DNA from: Balneolaceae bacterium
GTDB lineage: Bacteria > Bacteroidota > Rhodothermia > Balneolales > Balneolaceae
Reading direction: 5' to 3'
DNA length: 64,000 bases
Assembly (NCBI GenBank): GCA_020832285.1
Contig: JAFIFB010000023.1
Coordinates: forward strand, 1 to 64,000
The position numbers were made by a program, and so were the translations under genes. The notes below the pieces were generated by a model that was not told where the DNA came from, did no database searches, and worked only from the letters and a program-made list of their open reading frames with translations. Every line of letters begins with the position of its first letter. The first letter of the stretch is position 1. This document shows positions 28,649 through 39,204 of the stretch, piece by piece.

Positions 28649-31600
28649 TTAAAAAGTGATATTTAACCCGAGGGTGTAGGTTTTGATCTGCGGATAGCCG
28701 ACACCATTCGGTGTTTCCGGGTCAAAGTTCCCGGGGAAACCTGTAAGGGTAAACAAATTCTCCCCGCTGAAATACACTCTTACATTGGAAATATTCGGCA
28801 ACCAAGACATCGGTAAGGTATATCCTACCTGAAGATTTTTCAGCCTGATGTAAGACGCATCGAGCACACTAAATGAGCTGAATTCGTAGTATGAGGTAGT
28901 ATGTCCAGAAGTAGCAGTAGTATAAACTCTTGGATAATGCCCGTGCTGAACAATTTCGCCGTTCTCTACTATTGTGCGGTCCAAGTGCATTCTTTGTACT
29001 TTAGCACCGTTTTGAAACGGCCACATCGCTTCCGGATGAATGGTTCTGTACACCCTGTCGGCACCCTGAAAAAACATTGATATATCAACACCTTTGTATT
29101 CAGCTCCAAGATTGAGGCCAAATGTAATCTCTGGTATCGTATTTCCGAGTACAACCCGGTCGTCACCATCAATTACTCCATCACCATTTTGATCTTTGTA
29201 TTTTAAATCACCTACATTTGGGCTGCGCCCCTGTATATGTGGACTGTTCTCTATATCCTCCTGGGATTGAAACTGTCCGATTGCTTCGTATCCATAGTAT
29301 GAGTTCCAGGCTACTCCTTCAGCACGGATTGAAGTACCAAAATGTGGATTCTCATACCTTTCCACTACATTGTCGTTGAATGCACCATGCAAAGATACGT
29401 TATACTGAAAATCAGTAAATGTATCCATCATCCCGATCTCAAACTCTACGCCTTTATTTCTCATTGCACCTGCATTGACAGTGGGTGCCGGAAGTCCAAA
29501 AAGATCTGAAACAGGTACAGATGTCAGAATATCATCTGTAAAACGGTCATAATAATCCAGGGTCAGCGTCAGTCGGTTTCCAAGAAATGCCGCATCAAGC
29601 CCAATATCTACTTCAGTTGTGGTTTCCCAGGTTATTTCTTCATTTGCCGGGCTGGTTTGTGCAGCACCAGGTGCTATAGAGCCTCCGAAGTTGTAATTGC
29701 GGCCGAGTGAAATCAGTGGAATGTACTGATAGTTTCCTATCCTGTTGTTTCCAAGCATTCCCCAGGAAGCACGTAACTTCAATTCACTAAGCCAGCTTAC
29801 ATCTTGCATAAAGCTTTCTTCGCTTATTCGCCAACCTGCAGAAAACGAAGGGAACCATCCCCATCTATCTCCACGGGCAAATTTTGAAGACCCATCGCGG
29901 CGTATATTTGCCTGAATGAGGTATCTTCTGTCATAGTTATAATTAATTCTTCCGAAAAAAGAAGCCAATTTATCTTCAACTGCTGATCCATCATTTTGCC
30001 ATCCTTCCTGAGAACCGGCTGTTAATTCGGAGATTTCATTCGATGGAAAATTCTGACGATATCCGCTAAGCATGTTGTATTCTTCATACCTTCTGGACGC
30101 CCCAGCCAAAGCTTCAACTCCATGAGGGCCGAAATCTTGTACATAATCAAGCATTGTTTCCAGTGTAATAATAGAATTCCTGTTTACCTGGTCTGTAACA
30201 CGATTAGGCCCTTGTACAGAGCCGTCTCCATACTCAATCGTCCTGAAATGGTGCTTGCTGTCAGTTAATTGATAATCAGCACTGGCATTTCCCCTAAGTG
30301 ATAATCCATCAAGAATTTCAGCTCTTCCGAAAACGGTTCCAACGATATGCGAAATTGCTGAATTGAACATTCCGGCTTCTTCAACCCATGCAATTGGGTT
30401 CCCATCATCATGGCGATCCCATGATCCATCTTCATATTTATTCGCTACATTAGGCGGAATCCTGTTTGCCTGACGGAAAAACTGAAATATTCCGCCACCA
30501 CTATCATTTGGATTTGATGGATTTGAAATATTTCTGCGCGATAATGCTGTATTAAGGCCAAAATCAAACCAATCCGACATTTGACTATCGAAATTTACAC
30601 GCAAATTATATCTTTCACTGTTCGTTTTCTCGAGCAGCCCTTTCTGTTCATTATATCCCAAAGATATTCTGTACCTGTTAACCTCACTTCCTCCTGAAAA
30701 ACTCAGGTTGTGGTATTGAGTAAAACCGGATCCCTGCAGCAACAGATCCAGCCATGGTGTATTGGGGTAATTATATGGATCTTCACCTGAAGCAAACAGA
30801 TTGATCTCATCCTGGCTGTATCTTGGATCAAGCCCCTGATTGCGATTTGCCTCATTATATAATTCGGCATATTCAGCTGAAGAAACATAGTCCGGCAGCC
30901 TTGTTGCCTGATCGCGTCCGATGTAAGTATTATAGTTTACATTGAGCGTACCGGCCTCCCCCCTTTTGGTCGTAATCAGAATGACTCCATTTGCTGCTCT
31001 CGATCCATAAATTGCTGCCGATGAAGCATCTTTCAGAACACTTATGCTTGCCACATCCTGGGGATTTACATCATTCATTGAGGATTCTACACCATCCACA
31101 ATAACCATAGGCTGAGCATTATTCATAGTACCCACACCTCGAATCAAAATACTATGCCCCTCGTCTCCAGGCCGCCCTGAATTTTGAGTAATAGTTACAC
31201 CCGGACTAGTTCCCTGTAGCAGGGATGTCAGGTTTGAAGCTGGCCTCGACTCTATTCTTTCACTGCTAATGCTGCTGACAGAACCGGTAAGATCAATCTG
31301 TTCTTGTGTTCCATATCCCACAACAACCACATCATCCAGCATTTGAACGTCCGGTTGCAGTTCAACTTGTACTTCTTCCTGACCATTGATTTCCACCTGC
31401 TTTGTCCGGTAGCCTATATAAGAAAAAACAAGCGTATTCAGTTCATCCGGTACAGAAATCGAAAAGGCACCATCCATATCAGACTGTGTACCAATAGTGG
31501 ATCCGGTTAGTTCTTCCGCTCCTAAAACAACAATATTTACACCGGGCAAAGGTTCTCCCGATTCGGAATCAGTAATCGTTCCCTGAATTACATCCTGAAC

Positions 31601-32017
31601 AATTAATTCTACTTTTTCAGGTTTAACTTCTTTTAATATAACCTCACCTCTGGATGTCAACACCGCTTCATAACCGGTTCCAGACAGAATATTCATAAGA
31701 GCGTCAGCTACACTTATGCTTTCCTGAATAATGGTGATATTGACATCATTTTCAGGGAGCATATTGGAATCGAATGCAATTTCAAGATTAGCCTGATTTG
31801 AAATATAAAATAAGGCCTCTTCAATGGACTTATTTTTTATACTTAAGTCCATTTGATGCTCCAGCTCCGGTATTTGAGTCCCATATTCGGAAACAGGATA
31901 GTATACTGAAGCTACTTGATTTGTATTTTTATCTTGTGCATTTAAAGTATTAGCAATCAGCATTACCAGAATCACTGATGCTGTTTTCCTGATATATTCA
32001 GTAACAAAGTGCTTCAT
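28649..32017 (-). CDS. SusC/RagA TonB-dependent receptor with STN domain (second set)
   Basis: Outer-membrane TonB-dependent importer, 1122 aa. Parts: signal peptide (to NTLNAQ, about 27), STN domain (about 50-125; KSIEEALFYISNQANLEIAF, DALMNILSGTGYEAVLTSRG), carboxypeptidase-D-like domain (about 140-220; GTITDSESGEPLPGVNIVVL), plug (GTQEQIDLTGSVSSIS; RGVGTMNNAQPMVIVDG; DASSAAIYGSRAANGV), then the barrel ending TYTLGLNITF. The STN domain and the upstream fecR and sigma genes on the same strand make a complete cell-surface signalling cassette. Composition is even along its length, unlike the first susC. Confidence 0.95.
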   Translation of the reverse strand: MKHFVTEYIRKTASVILVMLIANTLNAQDKNTNQVASVYYPVSEYGTQIPELEHQMDLSIKNKSIEEALFYISNQANLEIAFDSNMLPENDVNITIIQESISVADALMNILSGTGYEAVLTSRGEVILKEVKPEKVELIVQDVIQGTITDSESGEPLPGVNIVVLGAEELTGSTIGTQSDMDGAFSISVPDELNTLVFSYIGYRTKQVEINGQEEVQVELQPDVQMLDDVVVVGYGTQEQIDLTGSVSSISSERIESRPASNLTSLLQGTSPGVTITQNSGRPGDEGHSILIRGVGTMNNAQPMVIVDGVESSMNDVNPQDVASISVLKDASSAAIYGSRAANGVILITTKRGEAGTLNVNYNTYIGRDQATRLPDYVSSAEYAELYNEANRNQGLDPRYSQDEINLFASGEDPYNYPNTPWLDLLLQGSGFTQYHNLSFSGGSEVNRYRISLGYNEQKGLLEKTNSERYNLRVNFDSQMSDWFDFGLNTALSRRNISNPSNPNDSGGGIFQFFRQANRIPPNVANKYEDGSWDRHDDGNPIAWVEEAGMFNSAISHIVGTVFGRAEILDGLSLRGNASADYQLTDSKHHFRTIEYGDGSVQGPNRVTDQVNRNSIITLETMLDYVQDFGPHGVEALAGASRRYEEYNMLSGYRQNFPSNEISELTAGSQEGWQNDGSAVEDKLASFFGRINYNYDRRYLIQANIRRDGSSKFARGDRWGWFPSFSAGWRISEESFMQDVSWLSELKLRASWGMLGNNRIGNYQYIPLISLGRNYNFGGSIAPGAAQTSPANEEITWETTTEVDIGLDAAFLGNRLTLTLDYYDRFTDDILTSVPVSDLFGLPAPTVNAGAMRNKGVEFEIGMMDTFTDFQYNVSLHGAFNDNVVERYENPHFGTSIRAEGVAWNSYYGYEAIGQFQSQEDIENSPHIQGRSPNVGDLKYKDQNGDGVIDGDDRVVLGNTIPEITFGLNLGAEYKGVDISMFFQGADRVYRTIHPEAMWPFQNGAKVQRMHLDRTIVENGEIVQHGHYPRVYTTATSGHTTSYYEFSSFSVLDASYIRLKNLQVGYTLPMSWLPNISNVRVYFSGENLFTLTGFPGNFDPETPNGVGYPQIKTYTLGLNITF

Positions 32018-32100
32018 AATGATGTTGGGTGTTTAGTGTTTTAGATTTTAACGTGTCTAACAATCTTCTTTTTTATTTTTATTTATTGTTTTTTATACAT

Positions 32101-33207
32101 TTAGATGACTTTAATTTGATTGTCATCCAGTATCATATAGTGCAGATCTATCGATTCATTCAGTAATTCAAATACATCCCTGATATGGCCTTTTCTCATA
32201 TTGAGCGTAATTCGGCTCTCTCTCATTTTTGAATCGGCCAGTTCTGACGTAATTTTCACATCAAACCATCGCTCAAGAGTTTGAAAAATTTCTTCAAGTG
32301 AGGCTTCCCTGAAAATGAGCCTGTTATCCATCCAGCCCAGTAAATCTTCGAAATCTCCTGTTATGCCGGAGGTTATACTAAAGTTTGTTTTATCGAAAAC
32401 TCCAACATCTCCAGCTTCTAACAAGACTCTATTTTCTAAACCTTCATCCAAAGTTCTGCTATCAGCTTTTACTTCCGGAAGTATCTTTTTCAGAGCAACC
32501 ATCCCACTCTTCACCACAATCTTCACTTCCCTGTCGCTTTCATAGGATCGAACTCCAAATGACGTTCCAAGCACTTCTGTAATAGAGCCATGACTCTCAA
32601 TTAAAAAGGGGCGATCCGGATCTTCGGTTACATCAAAAAAGGCTTCTCCTTCAAGAATCACTCTTCTATTGTCATCACCGAACTGACGGGGTATCAGAAG
32701 TTTACTGTCTACGTTGAGCGAGACTTTCGTTCCATCACCAAGTGTAATATTGGCCCGTTCTCCACGATTTGTGGATACCTCTTCAAGCACAGCCTTTTCT
32801 TGCATTGCTGCTTCTGCAGATGGTGTATAAATGAATTCATATGTTAGATATGCTGATGTAAAAGCTACAAGAATCAAGGCAGCTACTTTCAGCAAACCTG
32901 CAAAAGTGGCTTGTTTTTTTCTTTTTTGGTGAAGGGCATGAATTTTTTTCTGTCTTTCTTTAGCCCGTTCCCTTCGGATGTGTGAAGAAACTGAAGCCCA
33001 ATCTTTGTCAAGATCCAGTTTACTTAAAAAAAGTTTATCCTCTCTATCCTTTCCGGAATACCGTAATTCCTTCAGGAAGTGCAGAGTTTGGCGGTTCTTT
33101 TCATCAGATTTAAGCCACCGATTCAGCAGTTCTTCATCTTTTCGGGTCATGGAATCGTTAAAATACCTGGCCAGAAGTTCCCAAACATGGTCGGGCAAAT
33201 GCTTCAT
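32101..33207 (-). CDS. FecR-family anti-sigma factor (second set)
   Basis: Membrane anti-sigma protein, 368 aa. A cytosolic N-terminal part (PDHVWELLARYFNDSMTRKD) is followed by a basic stretch (ERAKERQKKIHALHQKRKKQ) and one membrane helix (FAGLLKVAALILVAFTSAYL, about 100-120). The FecR domain (VSTNRGERANITLGDGTKVS, LEGEAFFDVTEDPDRPFLIE) and the C-terminal domain (LIFREASLEEIFQTLERWFD) complete it. It sits between sigma and susC on one strand, 83 bp before susC. The role is inferred from family: it releases the sigma factor when the STN domain of SusC signals ligand. Confidence 0.93.
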   Translation of the reverse strand: MKHLPDHVWELLARYFNDSMTRKDEELLNRWLKSDEKNRQTLHFLKELRYSGKDREDKLFLSKLDLDKDWASVSSHIRRERAKERQKKIHALHQKRKKQATFAGLLKVAALILVAFTSAYLTYEFIYTPSAEAAMQEKAVLEEVSTNRGERANITLGDGTKVSLNVDSKLLIPRQFGDDNRRVILEGEAFFDVTEDPDRPFLIESHGSITEVLGTSFGVRSYESDREVKIVVKSGMVALKKILPEVKADSRTLDEGLENRVLLEAGDVGVFDKTNFSITSGITGDFEDLLGWMDNRLIFREASLEEIFQTLERWFDVKITSELADSKMRESRITLNMRKGHIRDVFELLNESIDLHYMILDDNQIKVI

Positions 33208-33464
33208 ATAATTAAACTAATTATCGTTTTTGGTATTCAGCTGTTGATTAGAAGGTCGTTACCAGAACAACACCTTATTATCAGACTACTTACCTATATG
33301 ACGCAGTAAAACTTCAGTACCCCCCTAAAAAAGATATATTTTTTTAACTCATTTAATAACTGTTACTTAGAAATGATTACCTGAACTTAAGACTATCCAC
33401 CCGCTAATAAAATGTATCTATCAAATGAATTTGAAAAGATTCCAAAGACCTTAACACTATCTAA

Positions 33465-34007
33465 CTAATCCGATAAATAGACCTTTTGTAACCTTTCCCG
33501 TAAAAAGAGCAGAGCCCTTCCCATTTGATTTTCAACAGTTTTTCGTGTAATTCCCATCACTTCTGCAATTTCCTTATATGATAGGCCGTGTTTGCGATAA
33601 AGTGTGAATATCGTACGCTTTCTCTCCGGAAGCTCTCTAACTTCTTTCCAAATCTGGTTCGTTAGCGGTTCATCCCTGTAAGAGAGGATTTCTTCCATTT
33701 CATAAAGATCGGATTTTGTGTTCAACGCTTCAGAAATGTCCGTACTGGGTTTTGTTTTACGCAATTGACTGATAGCCTGATTTTTTACAGCCTTATATAG
33801 ATATGCTTTTACTGAAGAATTGATATTGAAATTTTCACGGTTGTCCCATATTCTGATAAACACTTCCTGAACGACATCTCTTGAAAGATCTGCAGAACCG
33901 ACATATTGATTAGCGAAAAGACACAGGTCAGAATACCAGGTTCGGAATAATTCTCCAAACACCTCTTCATCACCCTTCCGGATTTTTTCAATCAGTTCCT
34001 TTTCCAT
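33465..34007 (-). CDS. ECF-type RNA polymerase sigma factor (second set)
   Basis: Sigma-70 ECF factor of 180 aa in the Bacteroidota polysaccharide-locus subgroup. Region 2: EVFGELFRTWYSDLCLFANQ and SRDVVQEVFIRIWDNRENFN. Region 4: ELPERKRTIFTLYRKHGLSY and KEIAEVMGITRKTVENQMGR. It heads a co-oriented sigma-fecR-susC-susD series, the common arrangement, with a 257-bp gap before fecR that shows no gene. It differs clearly from the sigma at 8236, so crosstalk is unlikely but not excluded. Confidence 0.93.
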   Translation of the reverse strand: MEKELIEKIRKGDEEVFGELFRTWYSDLCLFANQYVGSADLSRDVVQEVFIRIWDNRENFNINSSVKAYLYKAVKNQAISQLRKTKPSTDISEALNTKSDLYEMEEILSYRDEPLTNQIWKEVRELPERKRTIFTLYRKHGLSYKEIAEVMGITRKTVENQMGRALLFLRERLQKVYLSD

Positions 34008-34340
34008 GTCAGGTAGAAAAAATAAAATTATTATATTTGCATGGCCAGAACTCTTTCAAGACCAGTACAATTTACTTTATCGTTTAAGTACCAAAAAATC
34101 AAGGGAGACTTTGATTTATATTGACCCAACCTGAAAACCTCATTCACAATGTGGTTGAACACTGTTAATCATCCTAATGAATATTGAATCAGATCCAGCT
34201 AAAAATGGGTGGAATCTGAACATAACTTTTAAATATCATCATTTTGAAGAATTGATAATTTCGGTGCCAGAAGAGGCTGGCTGATCTTATAACATTGATA
34301 TAAGTTCGATTTTCGCTGTCAGGTTCAAAGTTGAGAGGGA
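34008..34340. other. Intergenic region upstream of the second sigma gene
   Basis: 333 bp without a supported gene. A 35-codon plus-strand ORF (34177-34284, MNIESDPAKNGW...) has no recognizable features and no family resemblance I can name. A TATATTTG box resembling a Bacteroidota -7 element is at 34032-34039, but on the plus strand with no gene to drive. The sigma promoter should lie here on the minus strand; I could not locate it. Confidence 0.3.
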
Positions 34341-35618
<1,278 letters not shown>

Positions 35619-35724
35619 ATCACCAATCTCTGGATTTGAAATTTACATTTTCAAAATTGATTGCACTTAGTATAAAAACAATTCCTTAAATATTTTTTGT
35701 TCTACGGGAATTGTTCAGGGAACA

Positions 35725-38700
35725 CTAATCAAAAAATACTCTCAGCTCTTCCTCAGTCCATAATTCTGTACGTTCTCCGGTTGTCTGCCGAATTTCTTCT
35801 ATTTGTGACGGGGCAACCGGTTCTTCATCATGCCAGTTTGCACGGATATAACTGATCACCGCGGCTATTTCCTCATCGTTCATCCATGAAAAAGGAGTCA
35901 TCACGCCTCTTTCACCCCGTTTGCCCTGCAATACGATCCGGACGAGAGCTTCGTGAGATCCGCCAGCCCATTCCGATCTATCCATCGATGGTGCCACACC
36001 TCCGCTCACATGGCAGGCAGCACAATTTCTCTGAAAAGAGATCGCTCCCTCCCGGTACCACTCCGGCCGGTCTTCTTCTGTCGAATCATCTGCCCTCTGA
36101 ACGATAACCTCCTCCTGATCCTGCGACCTGGAGATAATCTCCTGTTGCCATTCAGGCCTGTCAGCGGCTTCATCAGGTGTAAGCCAATTCACTGTATGAT
36201 AAATGGCGTTTTCAGAAATTTCACCATCTTCAAACAAGAGATTATAGGCGATTTTCATCTGCATCACCGATTTCATATCTCTTATTTCAAGAAAGACTTC
36301 TGTTCTATCCTCTGAAATTTCGGCTGAAAGAATCTCAACCGATTCACGCCCTTCTGTATCGGGATCATCCGGCAAAACCTCTGGGGAACCGTAGCGGGCT
36401 GAATAGACATACCCCCATCTTTCGGCCTGGTAATTCTGAATGTTTTGAGCCTCATCAGGATCAAGCGGATCCGTGAACACAATTCTCACACCTTCGGGAG
36501 AGACGTGAAAATGTTTGGGAAGATTGGCACTGCCACCGGCATATCGTATCCGTTCAAAGCCTCCATCATCAGTTGCAAGAGTCTGCCAGCCTCTTAGTCC
36601 GGTCACATATAGCTGGCCGTCATGCGGATTCATCTGCCCACGCACCAAACCCGAACTGGATTCTACAGGCAGTTTTACAATGCCTCCCTGATACCGGCCA
36701 TTCATCTCTTCTTTTAATACAGTAAATAGCGTGCGCTGACTGTAGGAGCCTAAAATCCACTGCCCGGCGAGCGGCCCCCAGCGGGAGTCTCCGGCATAGA
36801 TAATCGGTCCCGTTGAGTTGTTTACGTGGTAAGGCATCCAGGCTACAGGTGGATCGAAATCTCCCACCTCAAGGTTTTCTCCTCCGTGACGCCGGTCGCC
36901 ATAAAAACCACCTTTTTCCAAGACATCAAACCGGTCTACCGGAACCCAATTCCCTTCCTGATCGGCACCCAGAATCTGGTCGTCCGGGCCAATACCGAGA
37001 GAATTTGCACCCCGGTATCCACGAGCGAATATTTCACGTTCAGAACCATCCGCGGAAACCCGGATCAGAGATCCATGCTGCGGTATTTCGGGAGGAACCC
37101 GGTTTCCGTTTTTGAAAAAGTAAAAATTTCCCTCCGAATCAACCTGGAGCTCCAGCGTATGAGCCATCGGGTAGACAATGCCGTCGTTGTTGAAATTTTC
37201 ATAAAAATCGGCTTCCCCATTGCCGTTCAGATCGCGCAGGCGTGTTAGCTGGCTTCGTTCGGTTACATAAATCTCATCATCCACAACAGCTACTCCCATC
37301 GGGTAGAAAAGCCCCGATGCAAAACGCTGCCAGGTCACCTCTTCCAGGGAGTCGTTCAGCCCGGAGACGATCCACACATCCCCGTTCCAGGTAGAAACGG
37401 CTGCCCTGCTGCCATCTTCAAAAAAGTCGAGGCCCGACAGGCGCATCCAGGATTTCCAGGGATTATCGAACGGAACGGGAATACGGTCAATCACATATCC
37501 TGACTCGCGTTCATCCAGTTCTCCGGATGCAGCCAGTTCCTGAGACCATCGGGAAGACCCTCCCTGTATTTTTGCCTTGAGATCGGGCAGATCTTTTTGA
37601 GCCATCATTCTGCCAAAATTTTCAAAAAGAGTATCATCAGCGGAATTCATTTCGAACATCAACACCCTCACCGATCTGGCGTTGCGGGATGAAGGCAGAT
37701 GAAGTTCAACCCGGCCGTCTGATTCAACCAATTTTACATCTTCACCTGCATCAAACAGACGAACGGCAAAAGCGGCGTCACCGGTGGAAAAAATAATTGC
37801 TTCATCCGATTGGGTTTCAACGACCCAGTTATCCCGCTTTTCTGCGATCAGAGCTTTCATATCACCTTCTGAAGCATCAGCCTGAAGCGTGCGCATAAAG
37901 GCTGGTGAATCTCCATACCGGATGATTCCGGGCAGTTCAAGCAGATTGGTTTCTCCAACGGTGTAAGAGAGCACAACCTGGTTTCCATATCGATAAAACC
38001 CTTTATAGTGGGCCCAGTCGTGCGGCAAATTTCCCAAACCATCATCCCTCGGTCCGTAGAAGCTTCCCTCTTTTGCCCAGCCGGCTATTTCGGAGGTCGC
38101 AAACACCTGACGGCCTTCAATCGATGCAATATCTGAACCTTTGTAACTTGTATAATCAGTTTGAGAAATATCCAGCCAGCCACCAACTGTTCCCGCGGCA
38201 AACCGTACCAGATCTGTATCAAAAACCATGGCTGCATCGTGATCGAGCCGGATAGCCAGCCCTTTTCTTACCAGTGCATCGGAGGGCCATTCCATTTTTA
38301 TAGATTCAGACAGAACAGGCCCGTAATCCATGATCTGGTATGAGCCGGGTTCAAATGCATCGATTTTGGGAGAGAGAAGTGGATATCCCGTTGTCCAGGA
38401 AATCGCATTAAATAGCATCTGAAGAAAATATTCGTTTTCAAAATCGGAGGGCAGCCCCATCGACGTGTAGAAAGCACGGCCGTTTTCTCCATATATGTTG
38501 GCCCATGCCAGCGGTTCATCAATCCCGCTCTCCTCTCCTCTGCCATAGAGCAATGGAACTGCATTAGTCCCCAGAGATGGATTATGATAAATTTTTCCGG
38601 GACGGTTCCATTCATCATCCACCCCTTTCAAAACAGAATGACCAGCCGCTTCATCTGCAATTCTTACATCAACAGTTTCGTCATCACCGTGACCATCGTA

Positions 38701-39204
38701 GTCTCCTCCTAAAACAAGCTCATCCATTTCTAATAAGTCCTGGAATGCATGGCTTGCAGTGCGAATTCCCAGAACGGGTTTCTCTGCCTCAATATGTCGC
38801 TGAATGTATTGAAGCTGCTCTTTCGGAAGGGTCATCCTCCGTGTAAATACAACCATCAGATCAGCCATTTCAAGCTGCTCAATATCCGGCAAATCGCTTC
38901 CCTGATCTTCACCCCAGGAAGCGGTGATCTTGATTTGCGAATGCTGTCCGGAAATGAGCTGTTTGAGATCTTTCAGAGATGCTTCCGATTCGTACTCGGC
39001 CGACCCGGAGATAAAATGAATATGCAGTTCCGGTCCCTCAGTTCCTGTAGTATCAGAATCAGCCGATATTTGCCAAAACACAATGGCCCCGGCCAAAAAT
39101 ATCAGCAGGAAAAATGCTGAGGATAGAATCAAACGCACCCTTCCTTTTAAACTACTCTTATTTTCCGGTTCTATATTACCTGTTTCTGAGTTATGCGGCT
39201 TCAT
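35725..39204 (-). CDS. Multidomain ThuA / sorbosone-dehydrogenase-like / cytochrome c protein
   Basis: 1159-aa membrane-anchored periplasmic protein. Order: cytosolic tail and membrane helix (LILSSAFFLLIFLAGAIVFW, about 26-45); ThuA-like domain (about 52-280; LGIRTASHAFQDLLEMDELV, FYTSMGLPSDFENEYFLQML); a middle region of DUF6797 type (LAIRLDHDAAMVFDTDLVRF, SFYGPRDDGLGNLPHDWAHY); a glucose/sorbosone-dehydrogenase-like propeller (about 590-900; GVAVVDDEIYVTERSQLTRL, GANSLGIGPDDQILGADQEG); and a class I cytochrome c domain with haem motif CAACH at about 1061 and Met in GVMTPF. The architecture is typical of PVC-phylum proteins. It should oxidise a sugar or sugar derivative and pass electrons to haem. 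It overlaps the upstream Nramp-like gene by 14 bp, so the two are translationally coupled. Substrate unknown. Confidence 0.8.
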   Translation of the reverse strand: MKPHNSETGNIEPENKSSLKGRVRLILSSAFFLLIFLAGAIVFWQISADSDTTGTEGPELHIHFISGSAEYESEASLKDLKQLISGQHSQIKITASWGEDQGSDLPDIEQLEMADLMVVFTRRMTLPKEQLQYIQRHIEAEKPVLGIRTASHAFQDLLEMDELVLGGDYDGHGDDETVDVRIADEAAGHSVLKGVDDEWNRPGKIYHNPSLGTNAVPLLYGRGEESGIDEPLAWANIYGENGRAFYTSMGLPSDFENEYFLQMLFNAISWTTGYPLLSPKIDAFEPGSYQIMDYGPVLSESIKMEWPSDALVRKGLAIRLDHDAAMVFDTDLVRFAAGTVGGWLDISQTDYTSYKGSDIASIEGRQVFATSEIAGWAKEGSFYGPRDDGLGNLPHDWAHYKGFYRYGNQVVLSYTVGETNLLELPGIIRYGDSPAFMRTLQADASEGDMKALIAEKRDNWVVETQSDEAIIFSTGDAAFAVRLFDAGEDVKLVESDGRVELHLPSSRNARSVRVLMFEMNSADDTLFENFGRMMAQKDLPDLKAKIQGGSSRWSQELAASGELDERESGYVIDRIPVPFDNPWKSWMRLSGLDFFEDGSRAAVSTWNGDVWIVSGLNDSLEEVTWQRFASGLFYPMGVAVVDDEIYVTERSQLTRLRDLNGNGEADFYENFNNDGIVYPMAHTLELQVDSEGNFYFFKNGNRVPPEIPQHGSLIRVSADGSEREIFARGYRGANSLGIGPDDQILGADQEGNWVPVDRFDVLEKGGFYGDRRHGGENLEVGDFDPPVAWMPYHVNNSTGPIIYAGDSRWGPLAGQWILGSYSQRTLFTVLKEEMNGRYQGGIVKLPVESSSGLVRGQMNPHDGQLYVTGLRGWQTLATDDGGFERIRYAGGSANLPKHFHVSPEGVRIVFTDPLDPDEAQNIQNYQAERWGYVYSARYGSPEVLPDDPDTEGRESVEILSAEISEDRTEVFLEIRDMKSVMQMKIAYNLLFEDGEISENAIYHTVNWLTPDEAADRPEWQQEIISRSQDQEEVIVQRADDSTEEDRPEWYREGAISFQRNCAACHVSGGVAPSMDRSEWAGGSHEALVRIVLQGKRGERGVMTPFSWMNDEEIAAVISYIRANWHDEEPVAPSQIEEIRQTTGERTELWTEEELRVFFD

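Noticed and set aside
34032-34039. TATATTTG box resembling a Bacteroidota -7 promoter element on the plus strand
   Set aside because: No plus-strand gene follows it; the only downstream ORF (34177-34284) is short and featureless.
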